Assembly (NCBI GenBank): GCA_019639135.1
Contig: JAHBSL010000001.1
Location: forward strand, 351,200-415,199
From: Acidobacteriota bacterium
Lineage (GTDB): Bacteria; Acidobacteriota; Blastocatellia; Pyrinomonadales; Pyrinomonadaceae
DNA length: 64,000 nt
Reading direction: 5' to 3'
In this document: one piece after another, positions 9,147-17,764 of the stretch
How the letters are laid out: each line of letters opens with the position of its first letter
Position numbering within the stretch: position 1 is the stretch's first letter
Notes under the pieces: model-generated
What the model saw: the letters and a program-made list of their open reading frames with translations, nothing else
What the model was told of the DNA's origin: nothing
Databases searched by the model: none
Made by a program: the position numbers and the translations under genes

Positions 9147-10036
9147 TATTTACTTCTGAGTGTCAGCACAGCGATCTCAGGCGGGACGAGAAAGCGAAAG
9201 GGCAGCAAGCTTGTGCCGATGCCGGTCGTTACAAAAAGATCCTTTCCATCCTCCCGAACGTGGCCGGCGGCGTATTTCTGGCCGAAGGCGGAAGGCACGA
9301 TCGGCGTTCCTAGAACCGGAAACCGGACCTGACCGCCGTGGGTGTGGCCGGCGATCATCAGCTTGAAATCGTCGCCAAAGGTCTTGAACGCGTTGACGAC
9401 CGGAAAGACGTCCGGGCTGTGCTGCAGAACGATTATGTCACCCGTCCGTTCATATGACGCAACGGCCCGCCGCATGTCGTTGTCAAAGGTCGCCCAAGTT
9501 CCCATATGCAGATGGTCGCGCATCCCAAACAGCCGAAGTTTCCGACCGCCGCGTTCGATAAACGCGACCTCATTTTCCAACACGCGAATTCCCGCCCGCC
9601 GAAGTGCCTCGGCGACCGAAGCATTGTCATACCAGCCGTCATGATTGCCGAGCACGGCAAAAACGCCGTATTTTGCCCTAATTCCCGTGAGGCCTTCGGT
9701 CAGTCTTTCGACCGGCATTTTGAGCGGCCTTTCCCGGATCGGTTTGCCGTCATTTAATTGAGAAACGTAGTCGCCGAGCATCACGACAACATCGGCATCT
9801 TGGGCATTTATCTCATCAACCACTTCCCTCATCCGTGCGGCGTCGACGCCGTGCGAGCCTGCGTGGATATCGGCAACGGCAACGATCCGGAGCCCGTCAA
9901 ACACCGGATCAAGGCCCTTTATCTCAAGCTTAGTTTCATTGACGACGAGCCGGTGCGGCTCAATAAAATAGCCGTACGCCAATGCCATTAGGCTGAGTGC
10001 GATGCCGGATAGAATGTATGGGATGAATCGCCGCAT
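9146..10036 (-). CDS. Membrane-anchored metallophosphoesterase (YkuE/YaeI-like), copy 2
   Basis: A 296-residue calcineurin-like phosphoesterase. Residues 1-25 form an uncleaved membrane anchor, so the catalytic domain faces the periplasm or outer face. All metal motifs are present: ADIHAGS, GDYVS, GNHDGW and GHTHGGQ. Relatives such as YaeI and YkuE are linked to UDP-2,3-diacylglucosamine-type or lipid phosphodiester cleavage, but the substrate here is unproven. It starts 3 bp after a paralogue and is last in an apparent ubiD-MPE-MPE operon. Confidence 0.85.
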   Translation of the reverse strand: MRRFIPYILSGIALSLMALAYGYFIEPHRLVVNETKLEIKGLDPVFDGLRIVAVADIHAGSHGVDAARMREVVDEINAQDADVVVMLGDYVSQLNDGKPIRERPLKMPVERLTEGLTGIRAKYGVFAVLGNHDGWYDNASVAEALRRAGIRVLENEVAFIERGGRKLRLFGMRDHLHMGTWATFDNDMRRAVASYERTGDIIVLQHSPDVFPVVNAFKTFGDDFKLMIAGHTHGGQVRFPVLGTPIVPSAFGQKYAAGHVREDGKDLFVTTGIGTSLLPFRFLVPPEIAVLTLRSK

Positions 10037-10039
10037 TGG

Positions 10040-10951
10040 CTAAGGGATCTCGGGCATTGTCGCCGTGTTTGATGAAAGCGTAACGACATTTATCTCCGGC
10101 GGAACGCGGAAACGTATCGGTATCACGCTCGTCCCAACGCCGCTTGAGACATAAACATACTTGCCGTCAACGACCGCAAGTCCGTCCATAAAACGCGGGT
10201 CGTTAAAAACGGCCTTAGGGCCGAAGATCGGCCAATTGAGCTGGCCGCCGTGCGTGTGCCCGGCAAACAAGATCGAAAAGCCCTCGGGCGCCGAGAGAAG
10301 CGAGTCGGGATTGTGCGTTATCGCGATGATATTCTGTTTCTCGGCAAGGGCGTTGAACGCCTCGGTCGGAACCTCGCGGTTCTTCCACAAATCCTCGATG
10401 CCCCAGATCCGGAGCGTTGTGCCGTTTGCTTCGACCTCGTGGATCTCGTTGTTCAGGACGTTGATCCCGGAAATTTCCTCGAGCATTCGATGAATCTTCT
10501 GCTCGTTGTGATACCAATCGTGATTGCCGATGACGGCATAAACGCCGTACTTAGCCCTGAGGCCCTTAAGGCTTTCAGCGACCGCCTCAAAAGGCACTTT
10601 AAGCTCTGTACGATCTGTACCGTCCGGAGCGATCCGCATCCGCTCGCGGTCAAAACGCGACTCGCTGACGTAATCGCCGAGAAGGACGATGACGTCCGGG
10701 TTCTGCGCATTCGCCTGCTCGACGACAAAGCGGATCCGCTCCGGCGGAGCAAAGTTCGATCCGGTATGGATATCGGCGATCGTCACGACCCTGAGGCCGT
10801 TCAGCCGGCCGTCCCAATGCGGCACTGCGATAGCGTCATTAACGACGACGAATTGCCGCGGCTCAATGAAGTACGAATACGAAAGAAAAAGCCCGAGCAA
10901 AACCGCAAGGACACCGATGAGAAGACCGATCCGCTTTAGCCACTTTTTCAT
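10040..10951 (-). CDS. Membrane-anchored metallophosphoesterase (YkuE/YaeI-like), copy 1
   Basis: A 303-residue paralogue of the gene just downstream, with the same architecture: N-terminal anchor (GLLIGVLAVLLGLFLSYSYF), the FIEP motif after it, and intact metal ligands IADIHTGS, GDYVS, GNHDWY and GHTHGGQ. The tandem copies clearly arose by duplication but differ through much of their length, so they may have split substrates. It starts 6 bp after the ubiD-like gene, so the three are probably one transcript. Substrate unknown. Confidence 0.85.
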   Translation of the reverse strand: MKKWLKRIGLLIGVLAVLLGLFLSYSYFIEPRQFVVVNDAIAVPHWDGRLNGLRVVTIADIHTGSNFAPPERIRFVVEQANAQNPDVIVLLGDYVSESRFDRERMRIAPDGTDRTELKVPFEAVAESLKGLRAKYGVYAVIGNHDWYHNEQKIHRMLEEISGINVLNNEIHEVEANGTTLRIWGIEDLWKNREVPTEAFNALAEKQNIIAITHNPDSLLSAPEGFSILFAGHTHGGQLNWPIFGPKAVFNDPRFMDGLAVVDGKYVYVSSGVGTSVIPIRFRVPPEINVVTLSSNTATMPEIP

Positions 10952-10957
10952 TTAGAC

Positions 10958-12724
10958 CTATTTCGAGAGCTTTCCGGGAAAGTATTCACCCCAACGCTCG
11001 TCAACGCGCTTCTTGATATCTTCGCGAACCTCAACGACCTTCGGATACCATGGCTTCATCCGGGCGTCGATTACGATCGGAGCTTCATAGCCGATGTGGT
11101 TGTTCTTGACGGTCGTTGTACGCGCATAAATGTCCGTCGCCGGATTGAACCGTGTCCATGTCGCCCAAAGAAATTTCTCCGGCGAGATGGCGTAATTTAT
11201 GTCGTCGTGGATCACGATCACTTGCCAATCTCTGAAGGCCTCGACCGCAGGCAACCGTTCGCCGAGATCCTTGTCGTTCTCATACGCCGTGCCTTTGACA
11301 ACAAGACAGCCGCCGCAGAAAGTTGCAGTCGCCGTAACGCCGAGCGGGAGCTCGCCCTTGAACTCGCGTGCAAGTTCCCGCTTCGCTTCGCCGGTGCCCA
11401 TCAAGATCGCCTTGCTGCCGTGGTTGATCTTACCGCTTGCATAATCGAGCGTATCGAACGCGGTCTGCGAGAAGATGAACAGATCCCGATGCCACTCCAC
11501 CCGAGCCAAAATGTGTTCGAATAGCGAACGAAAATCCCGTAAGTCTTGCGGCTTATCGGTCAGCAGCAGGAACTTCGTCAGGGCAAGCTGCCCTTCGCCC
11601 AGAATGCGAAAACCGGCGGAAAGTGCTTCCCTGCCGTATCTTTCCCGGACGACCGCAGCGGCCAGCGAATGGAAGCCCGTCTCGCCGTAGCTCCAAAGGT
11701 CGCGGACCGCCGGCATCACAAGCGGAAAGAGCGGCGATAGCAGCTCCTGCAAGTAATCGCCGATGAAGAAATCCTCCTGCCGCGGCTTGCCCACGACGGT
11801 CGCCGGATAGATCGCATCCTTCCGGTGAAAGACCGCGTCCGCGTGGAAGACCGGATAATCATGCGTCAGCGAGTAATAGCCGTAGTGGTCGCCGAAGGGG
11901 CCTTCCGGCCGGCGCTCGTGCGGCGGAACGTGGCCGCAAATTGCGAATTCTGATTCGGCTATCAGCCGATGATGTCCCGCAACCGGATTATCGGCCATGC
12001 CGATCTTGGCATCAGCCAGCAGCGACGCCAGCATCAGCTCCGGCACATCCTCGGGCAGCGGAGCGATCGCCGCAAGTATCATCGCCGGCGGGCCGCCGAT
12101 AAAGATGGTCGCCTTAAGCGGTTCGTTTCGCTGTTCCGCTTCGTAGTAATGAAACCCGCCGCCTTTGCCTATCTGCCAATGGATGCCGGTCGTCCGCTTA
12201 TCGTATCGCTGGATGCGATACATTCCGAGGTTCGGCTTTCCCGATGTCGGGCTTTCGGTATAAACGAGCGGGAGCGTCACGAAATGCCCGCCGTCCTCGT
12301 GCCAGAGCTGCAAAAGCGGCATCGCCTCAAGGTCAACCTCCGCCTGCCGCACCTCGAGGACCGGTGCTCGCCGCGACTTCTTGGTACCGAGTTTCAGGGC
12401 CGTCAGCCCCATATCGCGATAACCCCAGAGCTTGCCGATCTTTGGCGGCACAAGAATATCGACCATCTCGACCGCCCGCCGGACGAACTCCTGCGGCCGC
12501 TTCCCGAAGGCAAGCTCGATGCGTTTTATCGTCCCAAAAAGATTCGACACGACCGGAAACGACGACCCTTTGACGCGGGTGAACATCAAAGCCTTGCCCT
12601 GAGCCTCTATCACCCGCCGATGGATCTCGGCTATCTCGAGATAAGGATCGACCTCGGCCGAGACCTCAACGATCTCGCCCTCTTTCCGTAAAACATCAAT
12701 GAATGAACGAAGATTCTGATGCAT
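10958..12724 (-). CDS. UbiD-family prenylated-FMN decarboxylase
   Basis: A 588-residue UbiD-like protein, slightly long for the group. It begins NLRSFIDVLRKEGEIVEVS, as UbiD enzymes do. The middle contains GGGFHYYEAEQRN and the segment IGGPPAMILAAIAPLPEDVPE, typical of the prenyl-FMN and substrate pocket region, followed by ECAIxGHVPPHERRPEGPFGDHYGYYS-like features (ICGHVPPHERRPEGPFGDH). Members decarboxylate aromatic or alpha,beta-unsaturated acids; in this phylum a menaquinone-pathway (MqnL-like) role is likely. No ubiX partner is in the window. The coupling to two phosphoesterases is unexplained. Confidence 0.85.
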   Translation of the reverse strand: MHQNLRSFIDVLRKEGEIVEVSAEVDPYLEIAEIHRRVIEAQGKALMFTRVKGSSFPVVSNLFGTIKRIELAFGKRPQEFVRRAVEMVDILVPPKIGKLWGYRDMGLTALKLGTKKSRRAPVLEVRQAEVDLEAMPLLQLWHEDGGHFVTLPLVYTESPTSGKPNLGMYRIQRYDKRTTGIHWQIGKGGGFHYYEAEQRNEPLKATIFIGGPPAMILAAIAPLPEDVPELMLASLLADAKIGMADNPVAGHHRLIAESEFAICGHVPPHERRPEGPFGDHYGYYSLTHDYPVFHADAVFHRKDAIYPATVVGKPRQEDFFIGDYLQELLSPLFPLVMPAVRDLWSYGETGFHSLAAAVVRERYGREALSAGFRILGEGQLALTKFLLLTDKPQDLRDFRSLFEHILARVEWHRDLFIFSQTAFDTLDYASGKINHGSKAILMGTGEAKRELAREFKGELPLGVTATATFCGGCLVVKGTAYENDKDLGERLPAVEAFRDWQVIVIHDDINYAISPEKFLWATWTRFNPATDIYARTTTVKNNHIGYEAPIVIDARMKPWYPKVVEVREDIKKRVDERWGEYFPGKLSK

Positions 12725-12861
12725 AAAAGGGGAAGGTACGCCAAACCTCGCCCGCGTACCGTTTCACGCTAGAGAATACTTCTTCGCGAGTCGCGCAGCC
12801 CGTACAGAACTGATCAGAAGGGCTTCACACCGAAATTACACCCGCGGCCCTAGCACGCCTG

Positions 12862-13713
12862 TTACGCCGAATAATCGTAAAAGCCCTTGCCGGATTTGCG
12901 CCCGAGCCAGCCGGCGTCAACGTACTTCTTAAGCAGCGGACAGGGCCGGTATTTCGGGTCGCCTAGCCCTTCATGGAGCACGTTGAGGATGGCGAGGCAG
13001 ACGTCGAGCCCGATGAAATCCGCAAGCGTCAGCGGCCCCATCGGGTGATTCATCCCGAGCTTCATTATCTCGTCGATCGCCTCGCGGGTCGCGACACCTT
13101 CGTGGAGTGCGAAGACCGCTTCGTTGATCATCGGCATCAGCACTCGGTTCGAGACAAATCCCGGATAATCGTTACACTCGACCGGCACCTTCCCAAACTT
13201 TTCCGATAGCTCCTTCACCTTCGCGTAAGTCGCGTCCGACGTTGCGATGCCGCGGATCACCTCGACCAGCTTCATCAGCGGAACCGGATTGAAAAAGTGC
13301 ATCCCGATGACCTTCTCCGGCCGCTTGGTTACCGCCGCTATCTTCGTGATCGAGATCGACGAGGTGTTTGATGAAAGAATCGCCTCCGGCCCGCAGATCG
13401 CATCGAGCTTCTCGAATATGGTCTTCTTGATGTCAAAGTTCTCCGTCGCCGCCTCAACGACCAACGTGCAGTCCTTCAGGTCCTCGAGCGCGGTCGTCGT
13501 CCTGATGCGGCCGAGCACTTCTGCCTTCTGCTCCTCGGTCATCGTCTCTTTCTTGACGAAACGGTCGAGGCTCTTGCTGATATTTGCGACGCCGCGGTCA
13601 ACGAATTCCTGGCTGATGTCGCACATCACGACATCAAATCCCGAAGCGGCCGCCGTTTGAGCAATGCCGTTCCCCATCGTCCCGGCACCGATAACTCCAA
13701 TGATCTCACTCAT
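12862..13713 (-). CDS. 3-hydroxyacyl-CoA (3-hydroxybutyryl-CoA) dehydrogenase
   Basis: A 283-residue NAD-dependent dehydrogenase of HBD/PaaH type. The start at 13713 gives the standard N-terminus [19 protein letters not shown]; a longer frame to 13821 adds an unlikely tail. The Rossmann GxGxxG is residues 7-12. [17 protein letters not shown] and the catalytic histidine region are normal. The C-terminal domain ends [10 protein letters not shown]. It oxidises 3-hydroxyacyl-CoA to 3-ketoacyl-CoA in beta-oxidation or butyrate-type pathways. No thiolase or enoyl hydratase is adjacent, so it appears as a single gene. Confidence 0.9.
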   Translation of the reverse strand: MSEIIGVIGAGTMGNGIAQTAAASGFDVVMCDISQEFVDRGVANISKSLDRFVKKETMTEEQKAEVLGRIRTTTALEDLKDCTLVVEAATENFDIKKTIFEKLDAICGPEAILSSNTSSISITKIAAVTKRPEKVIGMHFFNPVPLMKLVEVIRGIATSDATYAKVKELSEKFGKVPVECNDYPGFVSNRVLMPMINEAVFALHEGVATREAIDEIMKLGMNHPMGPLTLADFIGLDVCLAILNVLHEGLGDPKYRPCPLLKKYVDAGWLGRKSGKGFYDYSA

Positions 13714-13842
13714 TTCGATATTGTTCCTGTTATAAAATGGTTTGGTATTCGAAAAGTAAAGAATATCGAAACGCCCCTGCCAAAACAAACAAGCGGCAGG
13801 GTTTAGGCCCTTGCCGCTCACGGTCTGCGTGTCCAGATACTC

Positions 13843-14280
13843 CTATTGCCAACTGTTCGGCGGCGGAGGTGGCGAGTGGAACTGCCCGCCGGCACCATCC
13901 ACGTTGTAAAGTGCCTTGCCCATATCGCCGAAAAAGAACCAAAGGGCATAAACACCTAAGGCCGTCCCGATCGGGAAACTAAGAAGCGAAAGAATGGCGA
14001 CAACGATCCCGAGCGTCCGGCCGATCGGCTGTACCTTCCCAACCTTGTAACCGGCATAAAAATCGAGCGCCGCAAAAAGAAACACAAGTACCGCGACAAC
14101 GATGGCCAAAACGACGAAAATGCCGCCCATCACCTTTTGTTCCTCGCGTCCGCCGGCAGCGATAAAAAACCCGCCGATCCCAACATAAATAAGCACGGTC
14201 AAAACCCCGCCGAGCACCTGCAGCCCGCCCTGCACATGAAAGAAAATACTGATCAACCGATTGTGTTCCTGTGGTGTCAT
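13843..14280 (-). CDS. Small four-helix membrane protein
   Basis: A 145-residue protein with about four hydrophobic segments (residues about 20-40, 50-72, 86-105 and 107-122) and a proline-rich cytosolic tail (SPPPPPNSW). It begins MTPQEHNRLISIFF. The layout resembles small Tic20/DUF4870-like membrane proteins, but I do not recognise a precise family. No catalytic residues are visible. It lies upstream of the HBD gene by about 130 bp. Confidence 0.6.
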   Translation of the reverse strand: MTPQEHNRLISIFFHVQGGLQVLGGVLTVLIYVGIGGFFIAAGGREEQKVMGGIFVVLAIVVAVLVFLFAALDFYAGYKVGKVQPIGRTLGIVVAILSLLSFPIGTALGVYALWFFFGDMGKALYNVDGAGGQFHSPPPPPNSWQ

Positions 14281-14409
14281 AATTGTATGTCTCGTTCCGT
14301 CTGAACATTTTACCGTTCAATGCAATTTCATGCTCACCGCTCAGGCCGCGATTTGCGGTGATCTGGAACCCTTTGCATCAAATTTCTAGCCGATGAATTC
14401 GTTATCGAT

Positions 14410-14862
14410 TCAAACGCCGATAGTCAACCATACCTCGAGAGGATCAGAAACGGCATTTGATCCTTCGGGTTCGACTTCGACGTAAATGTGAGTTGGATTC
14501 CAACTCTTCCCTTTGCTAAGCCGTAATTCATACTTGCCTTTCGGTATATCCTTGAAACAAAACACCCCGTCGCTAGCGGTCTTGCAAACCGCGATTCTAT
14601 TCTGATCGCCGCGAGTTCTCAGACTCTTCTGTTTTATCCACTCTGGATTATCAAATACTTCAACCAGGACCTCGCCCAATGGGACTCCATTTGAATCGAC
14701 GACTTTCCCATTAAGGTGACGGTACTTCCTTTCTTCGACATACGCTTCGACCATGTTCCCGCCCTCGTAGGTCGTTTCCGAAGCATCTACTGGCAGGCAC
14801 TTGCACCCGCACGAGCCGAACCCGGATAAGAGAAAGGCTGCAGAGATAAGCATTTCCAACAT
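14410..14862 (-). CDS. Lipoprotein with a carboxypeptidase-regulatory-like domain
   Basis: A 150-residue protein with a short N-terminal hydrophobic stretch and cysteine-rich site (GFGSCGCKC), probably acylated. Residues about 48-145 form a CarboxypepD-regulatory or CNA-B-like beta-sandwich: LNGKVVDSNGVPLGEVLVEV, followed by TASDGVFCFKDIPKGKYEL. Such domains are usually structural modules of secreted proteins. Here the module stands alone. No function can be assigned. Confidence 0.65.
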   Translation of the reverse strand: MLEMLISAAFLLSGFGSCGCKCLPVDASETTYEGGNMVEAYVEERKYRHLNGKVVDSNGVPLGEVLVEVFDNPEWIKQKSLRTRGDQNRIAVCKTASDGVFCFKDIPKGKYELRLSKGKSWNPTHIYVEVEPEGSNAVSDPLEVWLTIGV

Positions 14863-15186
14863 AGTTATGTTCCTCTACGATCAGCTTGAAACCAACGGGG
14901 TCTGGCCAGCGATATTGCGATTTCCGTCGGCGCCGGCGGGCTTCAAACGGTTCCCCTTTAAGAGAGCGTGAATGCGGCCGAATGCTCATTTGAGACGAAT
15001 ACTTCGCCGCAAGTTGCCCGAGGGCATTATAGCCCGCCCGCCCGGGAAATGCGTCACCAAATTGGTGTAGTGCAGAAGGAACCGCAGGCAGAGATCAGAT
15101 TGGCCGCCCGCTCTCGCGGCTTGCCGCCCGATTACCGATTTTCTTCATTTCTTCTTCCGTGGTTAAGACATTCAACGACCAATGCC

Positions 15187-15294
15187 ACCGTCTTCGACGG
15201 TTCGGGTTCAGATCGGGAGGCGACCCACGTCTTGCGACGTGGGCTACATCAATCCCGTAGTCTTCGACTACTCAAGCAGGCCGGCTAAAGCCGG
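15187..15294. repeat. Array of four perfect hairpins
   Basis: Four stem-loops follow one another: ACCGTC/GACGGT (15187-15201, loop TTC), CCCACGTC/GACGTGGG (15224-15243, loop TTGC), GTAGTC/GACTAC (15257-15271, loop TTC) and CCGGCT/AGCCGG (15281-15294, loop AA). Three share the GTC-loop-GAC core. No T-run follows, so they are not simple terminators. This resembles dispersed REP-like units. Confidence 0.65.
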
Positions 15295-15678
15295 AATCAG
15301 ATAAATGCGGAACTCGGAATGATGAATGCGGAACCTGGACCTCACCCCTCCGCAACTTTGAAACTTTGAAACTCTCTAACTCTGTAACTCTGAAACTCTG
15401 TAACTTCGCAACTCTCGCAACTTCGAAACTATCCAGAACTTCCATTTCATCCATATCTTCCATATCTCACGGATCGCCGTTCACTTTCGATAAACGGTTA
15501 AAGAAAATGGACAGCGGGAGGTTCGTCAATCGTGAATCGTCAATCGTGAATCGTCAATAGTTCGTGAAGAAGAACTTTTTGCAGGGCCTTTTGCAGCTTT
15601 ATGACTCTGCAGGAAAGCGTCCTTTAACGCGGAGTCCGCAAGGATCGCAGAGGCGGATATTTTTAGCGATCAGCTCTA

Positions 15679-15755
15679 AGCCATTAGCCATTAGCCAGTA
15701 GCCAGTAGCCAGTAGCCAGTAGCCAGTAGTCAGTAGTCAGTAGTCAGTAGTCAGA
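15679..15755. repeat. Heptamer tandem array (AGCCAGT/AGTCAGT)
   Basis: Eleven uninterrupted 7-bp units: AGCCATT twice, AGCCAGT five times, AGTCAGT three times and AGTCAGA once. The unit sequence drifts in order, suggesting stepwise slippage. More 7-bp tracts follow (AAAGACC about 15772-15800, CAAATCC about 15868-15905), so the period is shared although the sequence is not. Confidence 0.85.
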
Positions 15756-15996
15756 ATGCGAAAGGATGCCAAAGACCAAAGACCAAAAACCAAAGACCGA
15801 AGCCCAATGTCCTCTCTTAACCAATTTACGATGGTCCAATTAACAATTGACAATGCGGAAGAATGCCAAATCCCAAATCCCAAATCCCAAATCCCAAATC
15901 CCACATCACAAATCGCCAGACCCGGCCGCGTGTCCCAGTTGTCCCAGATGTCCCATCTGTCCCATTCGTTCCAAGCGTTTCAGGCGTTTCAAGTGC

Positions 15997-16077
15997 TTCA
16001 AGTGTTTCAGGCATTTCATTTCTTTCATTCGTTTCAACTGGTTCAGAAGCATATGCTCACATTAAAAAATGAAACAC
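15997..16077 (+). repeat. Left copy of an 81-bp inverted repeat pair
   Basis: This segment matches the reverse complement of 63637-63717 at 80 of 81 positions. It consists of a 9-bp-period GTTTCA tract followed by a non-repetitive tail with the palindrome AGCATATGCT and the A-rich end TTAAAAAATGAAACAC. The shared unique tail argues for common descent rather than independent growth of a simple repeat. Confidence 0.85.
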
Positions 16078-16178
16078 TACCTAGGGCGAGAACCGAAAAA
16101 TGGAATGACCGAGGCACCTTTTCGGACAAACAGGCGTTTCCGCGTATAATCGGCATTTACCCAAAAGGAGCTTACCGT

Positions 16179-17723
16179 TTGCAGCACGAACTCATAGTTA
16201 TCCTCGATTTTGGCTCGCAGTACACGCAGCTTATCGCCCGCCGCGTCCGCGAGCAGGGCGTTTATTGCGAGATACACCCCTTTCATTTGGCGGCCGAGGC
16301 GATCGCCGCAAAGCAGCCGAAGGGCGTGATACTTTCGGGCGGGCCATCGAGCGTGACCGACGAGGACGCGCCGCGGATCGAGCCCGGGTTCTACGACAAG
16401 ATCAAGGCGCCGATACTCGGCATCTGCTATGGGATGCAGCTTGCCGCCATCGACCTCGGCGGGCGGAGCGAACCGGCCGCTCGGCGCGAATATGGCCACG
16501 CAAAGCTCAAGGTGTTGAGCGGCTCAACTCGGCTCTTCAACGAGCTGCCGTTCGAACTCGACGTTTGGATGAGCCACGGCGACCACGTAACCGAGATCCC
16601 GCCCGGCTTTCACAAAACGGCGACGACCGGCGACGTCATCACAGCAATGGAATCGGACGAGCGGGGCATTTATTGCGTCCAATTTCACCCGGAGGTCTCG
16701 CATACGCCGCTTGGCAAGGAAGTGCTTCGCAATTTCCTTTTCGGCATCTGCGGCTGCAAGGGCGACTGGACGCCGGCGAGCTTTATCAAGGAAGAGATCG
16801 AGCGGATACGCGAAACGGTCGGCCCGGACGACCGCGTCGTTTGCGGGCTCTCGGGCGGTGTCGATTCGACCGTCGCTGCGGCACTTGTCCACGAAGCGAT
16901 CGGCGACCGGCAGACCTGCATCTTCGTTAACAACGGCCTGCTCCGCTACCGCGAATTTAAGGACACGCTCAAGGTTTACGAGGACAATCTGCACCTCAAC
17001 GTCATCGGCGTTAACGCCTCAGCGGAATTCTACGCGGTGCTCGCCGGCATCAGCGACCCCGAGCAGAAGCGCAAGGCGATCGGGGGCAAATTCATCGACG
17101 TTTTCGACGCCGAAGCGCATAAGATCGGCGATGTGAAATGGCTCGTCCAGGGCACGCTTTACCCGGACGTGATCGAATCCGTAAGCCTCCGCGGAGCTTC
17201 GGTCACGATCAAAACGCACCACAACGTCGGCGGCCTGCCGGAGAAGATGAACCTTAAGCTGATCGAGCCGCTGCGGGAGCTTTTTAAGGACGAGGTCCGC
17301 AACATCGGCCGCGACCTCGGCATCCCGGAGATGATCCTCGAACGCCATCCGTTTCCCGGCCCCGGCCTCGGCGTCCGCATCCTCGGGGACATCACGCCCG
17401 AAAAGGTCGAGATGCTGCAAAGGGCGGACAAGATCTTTATCGAAGAGCTCCACAACTTCGGGCTCTATCGCGAGGTCTGGCAGGCGTTCGCGGTGCTGCT
17501 GCCGATCCAGTCGGTCGGCGTGATGGGCGACTTCCGCACCTATGAGAAGACCGTTGCACTCCGGGCCGTTACCTCGACCGACGGGATGACGGCCGATTGG
17601 GCACGGCTCCCGCACGACTTTCTCGCCGCCGTCTCATCGCGAATAACCAGCGAGGTCCGCGGCATCAACCGCGTCGTTTACGACATCTCGTCAAAACCGC
17701 CAAGCACGATAGAATGGGAGTAG
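16179..17723 (+). CDS. guaA: GMP synthase (glutamine-hydrolysing)
   Basis: Converts XMP to GMP with glutamine as ammonia donor. A TTG start at 16179 is chosen: AAGGAG lies 8 bases upstream and the protein then begins LQHELIVILDFGSQYTQL, as usual. The open frame continues up to 15756 but only through repeats. The 514 residues comprise a class I amidotransferase domain (nucleophile in GICYGMQL, His in QFHPEVSHT), an ATP-pyrophosphatase domain (SGGVDSTVAAALV) and the C-terminal dimerisation domain ending PPSTIEWE. All catalytic parts are intact. The upstream repeat mosaic may carry its promoter. Confidence 0.95.
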   Translation: MQHELIVILDFGSQYTQLIARRVREQGVYCEIHPFHLAAEAIAAKQPKGVILSGGPSSVTDEDAPRIEPGFYDKIKAPILGICYGMQLAAIDLGGRSEPAARREYGHAKLKVLSGSTRLFNELPFELDVWMSHGDHVTEIPPGFHKTATTGDVITAMESDERGIYCVQFHPEVSHTPLGKEVLRNFLFGICGCKGDWTPASFIKEEIERIRETVGPDDRVVCGLSGGVDSTVAAALVHEAIGDRQTCIFVNNGLLRYREFKDTLKVYEDNLHLNVIGVNASAEFYAVLAGISDPEQKRKAIGGKFIDVFDAEAHKIGDVKWLVQGTLYPDVIESVSLRGASVTIKTHHNVGGLPEKMNLKLIEPLRELFKDEVRNIGRDLGIPEMILERHPFPGPGLGVRILGDITPEKVEMLQRADKIFIEELHNFGLYREVWQAFAVLLPIQSVGVMGDFRTYEKTVALRAVTSTDGMTADWARLPHDFLAAVSSRITSEVRGINRVVYDISSKPPSTIEWE

Positions 17724-17764
17724 GCGGTCGATGGAAAGTCCCGGCAAGTTCAGGGAAATAGATA

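Larger units (their letters stand above)
14863..16178. other. Gene-free repeat mosaic upstream of guaA
   Basis: About 1.3 kb without a credible gene. From left to right it holds plain sequence to 15180, four perfect hairpins (15187-15294), a 7-9 bp period AACTCTGTA-like tract (15354-15432), a 14-bp tandem repeat (15527-15560), a heptamer array (15679-15755), further heptamer tracts (15764-15910), a 9-bp TGTCCCAGT tract (about 15931-15965) and a 9-bp GTTTCAAGT tract running into an 81-bp segment shared with the right end of the window. Frames stay open across these tracts by chance and should not be read as coding. Confidence 0.8.

Noticed and set aside
15679..15910. CRISPR array
   Set aside because: Units are contiguous 7-bp repeats without spacers, and no cas genes are present.
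15756..16178. Upstream extension of guaA giving a 655-residue protein
   Set aside because: The extra 141 codons lie in tandem repeats, and TTG 16179 has an AAGGAG site and gives the normal GuaA N-terminus.
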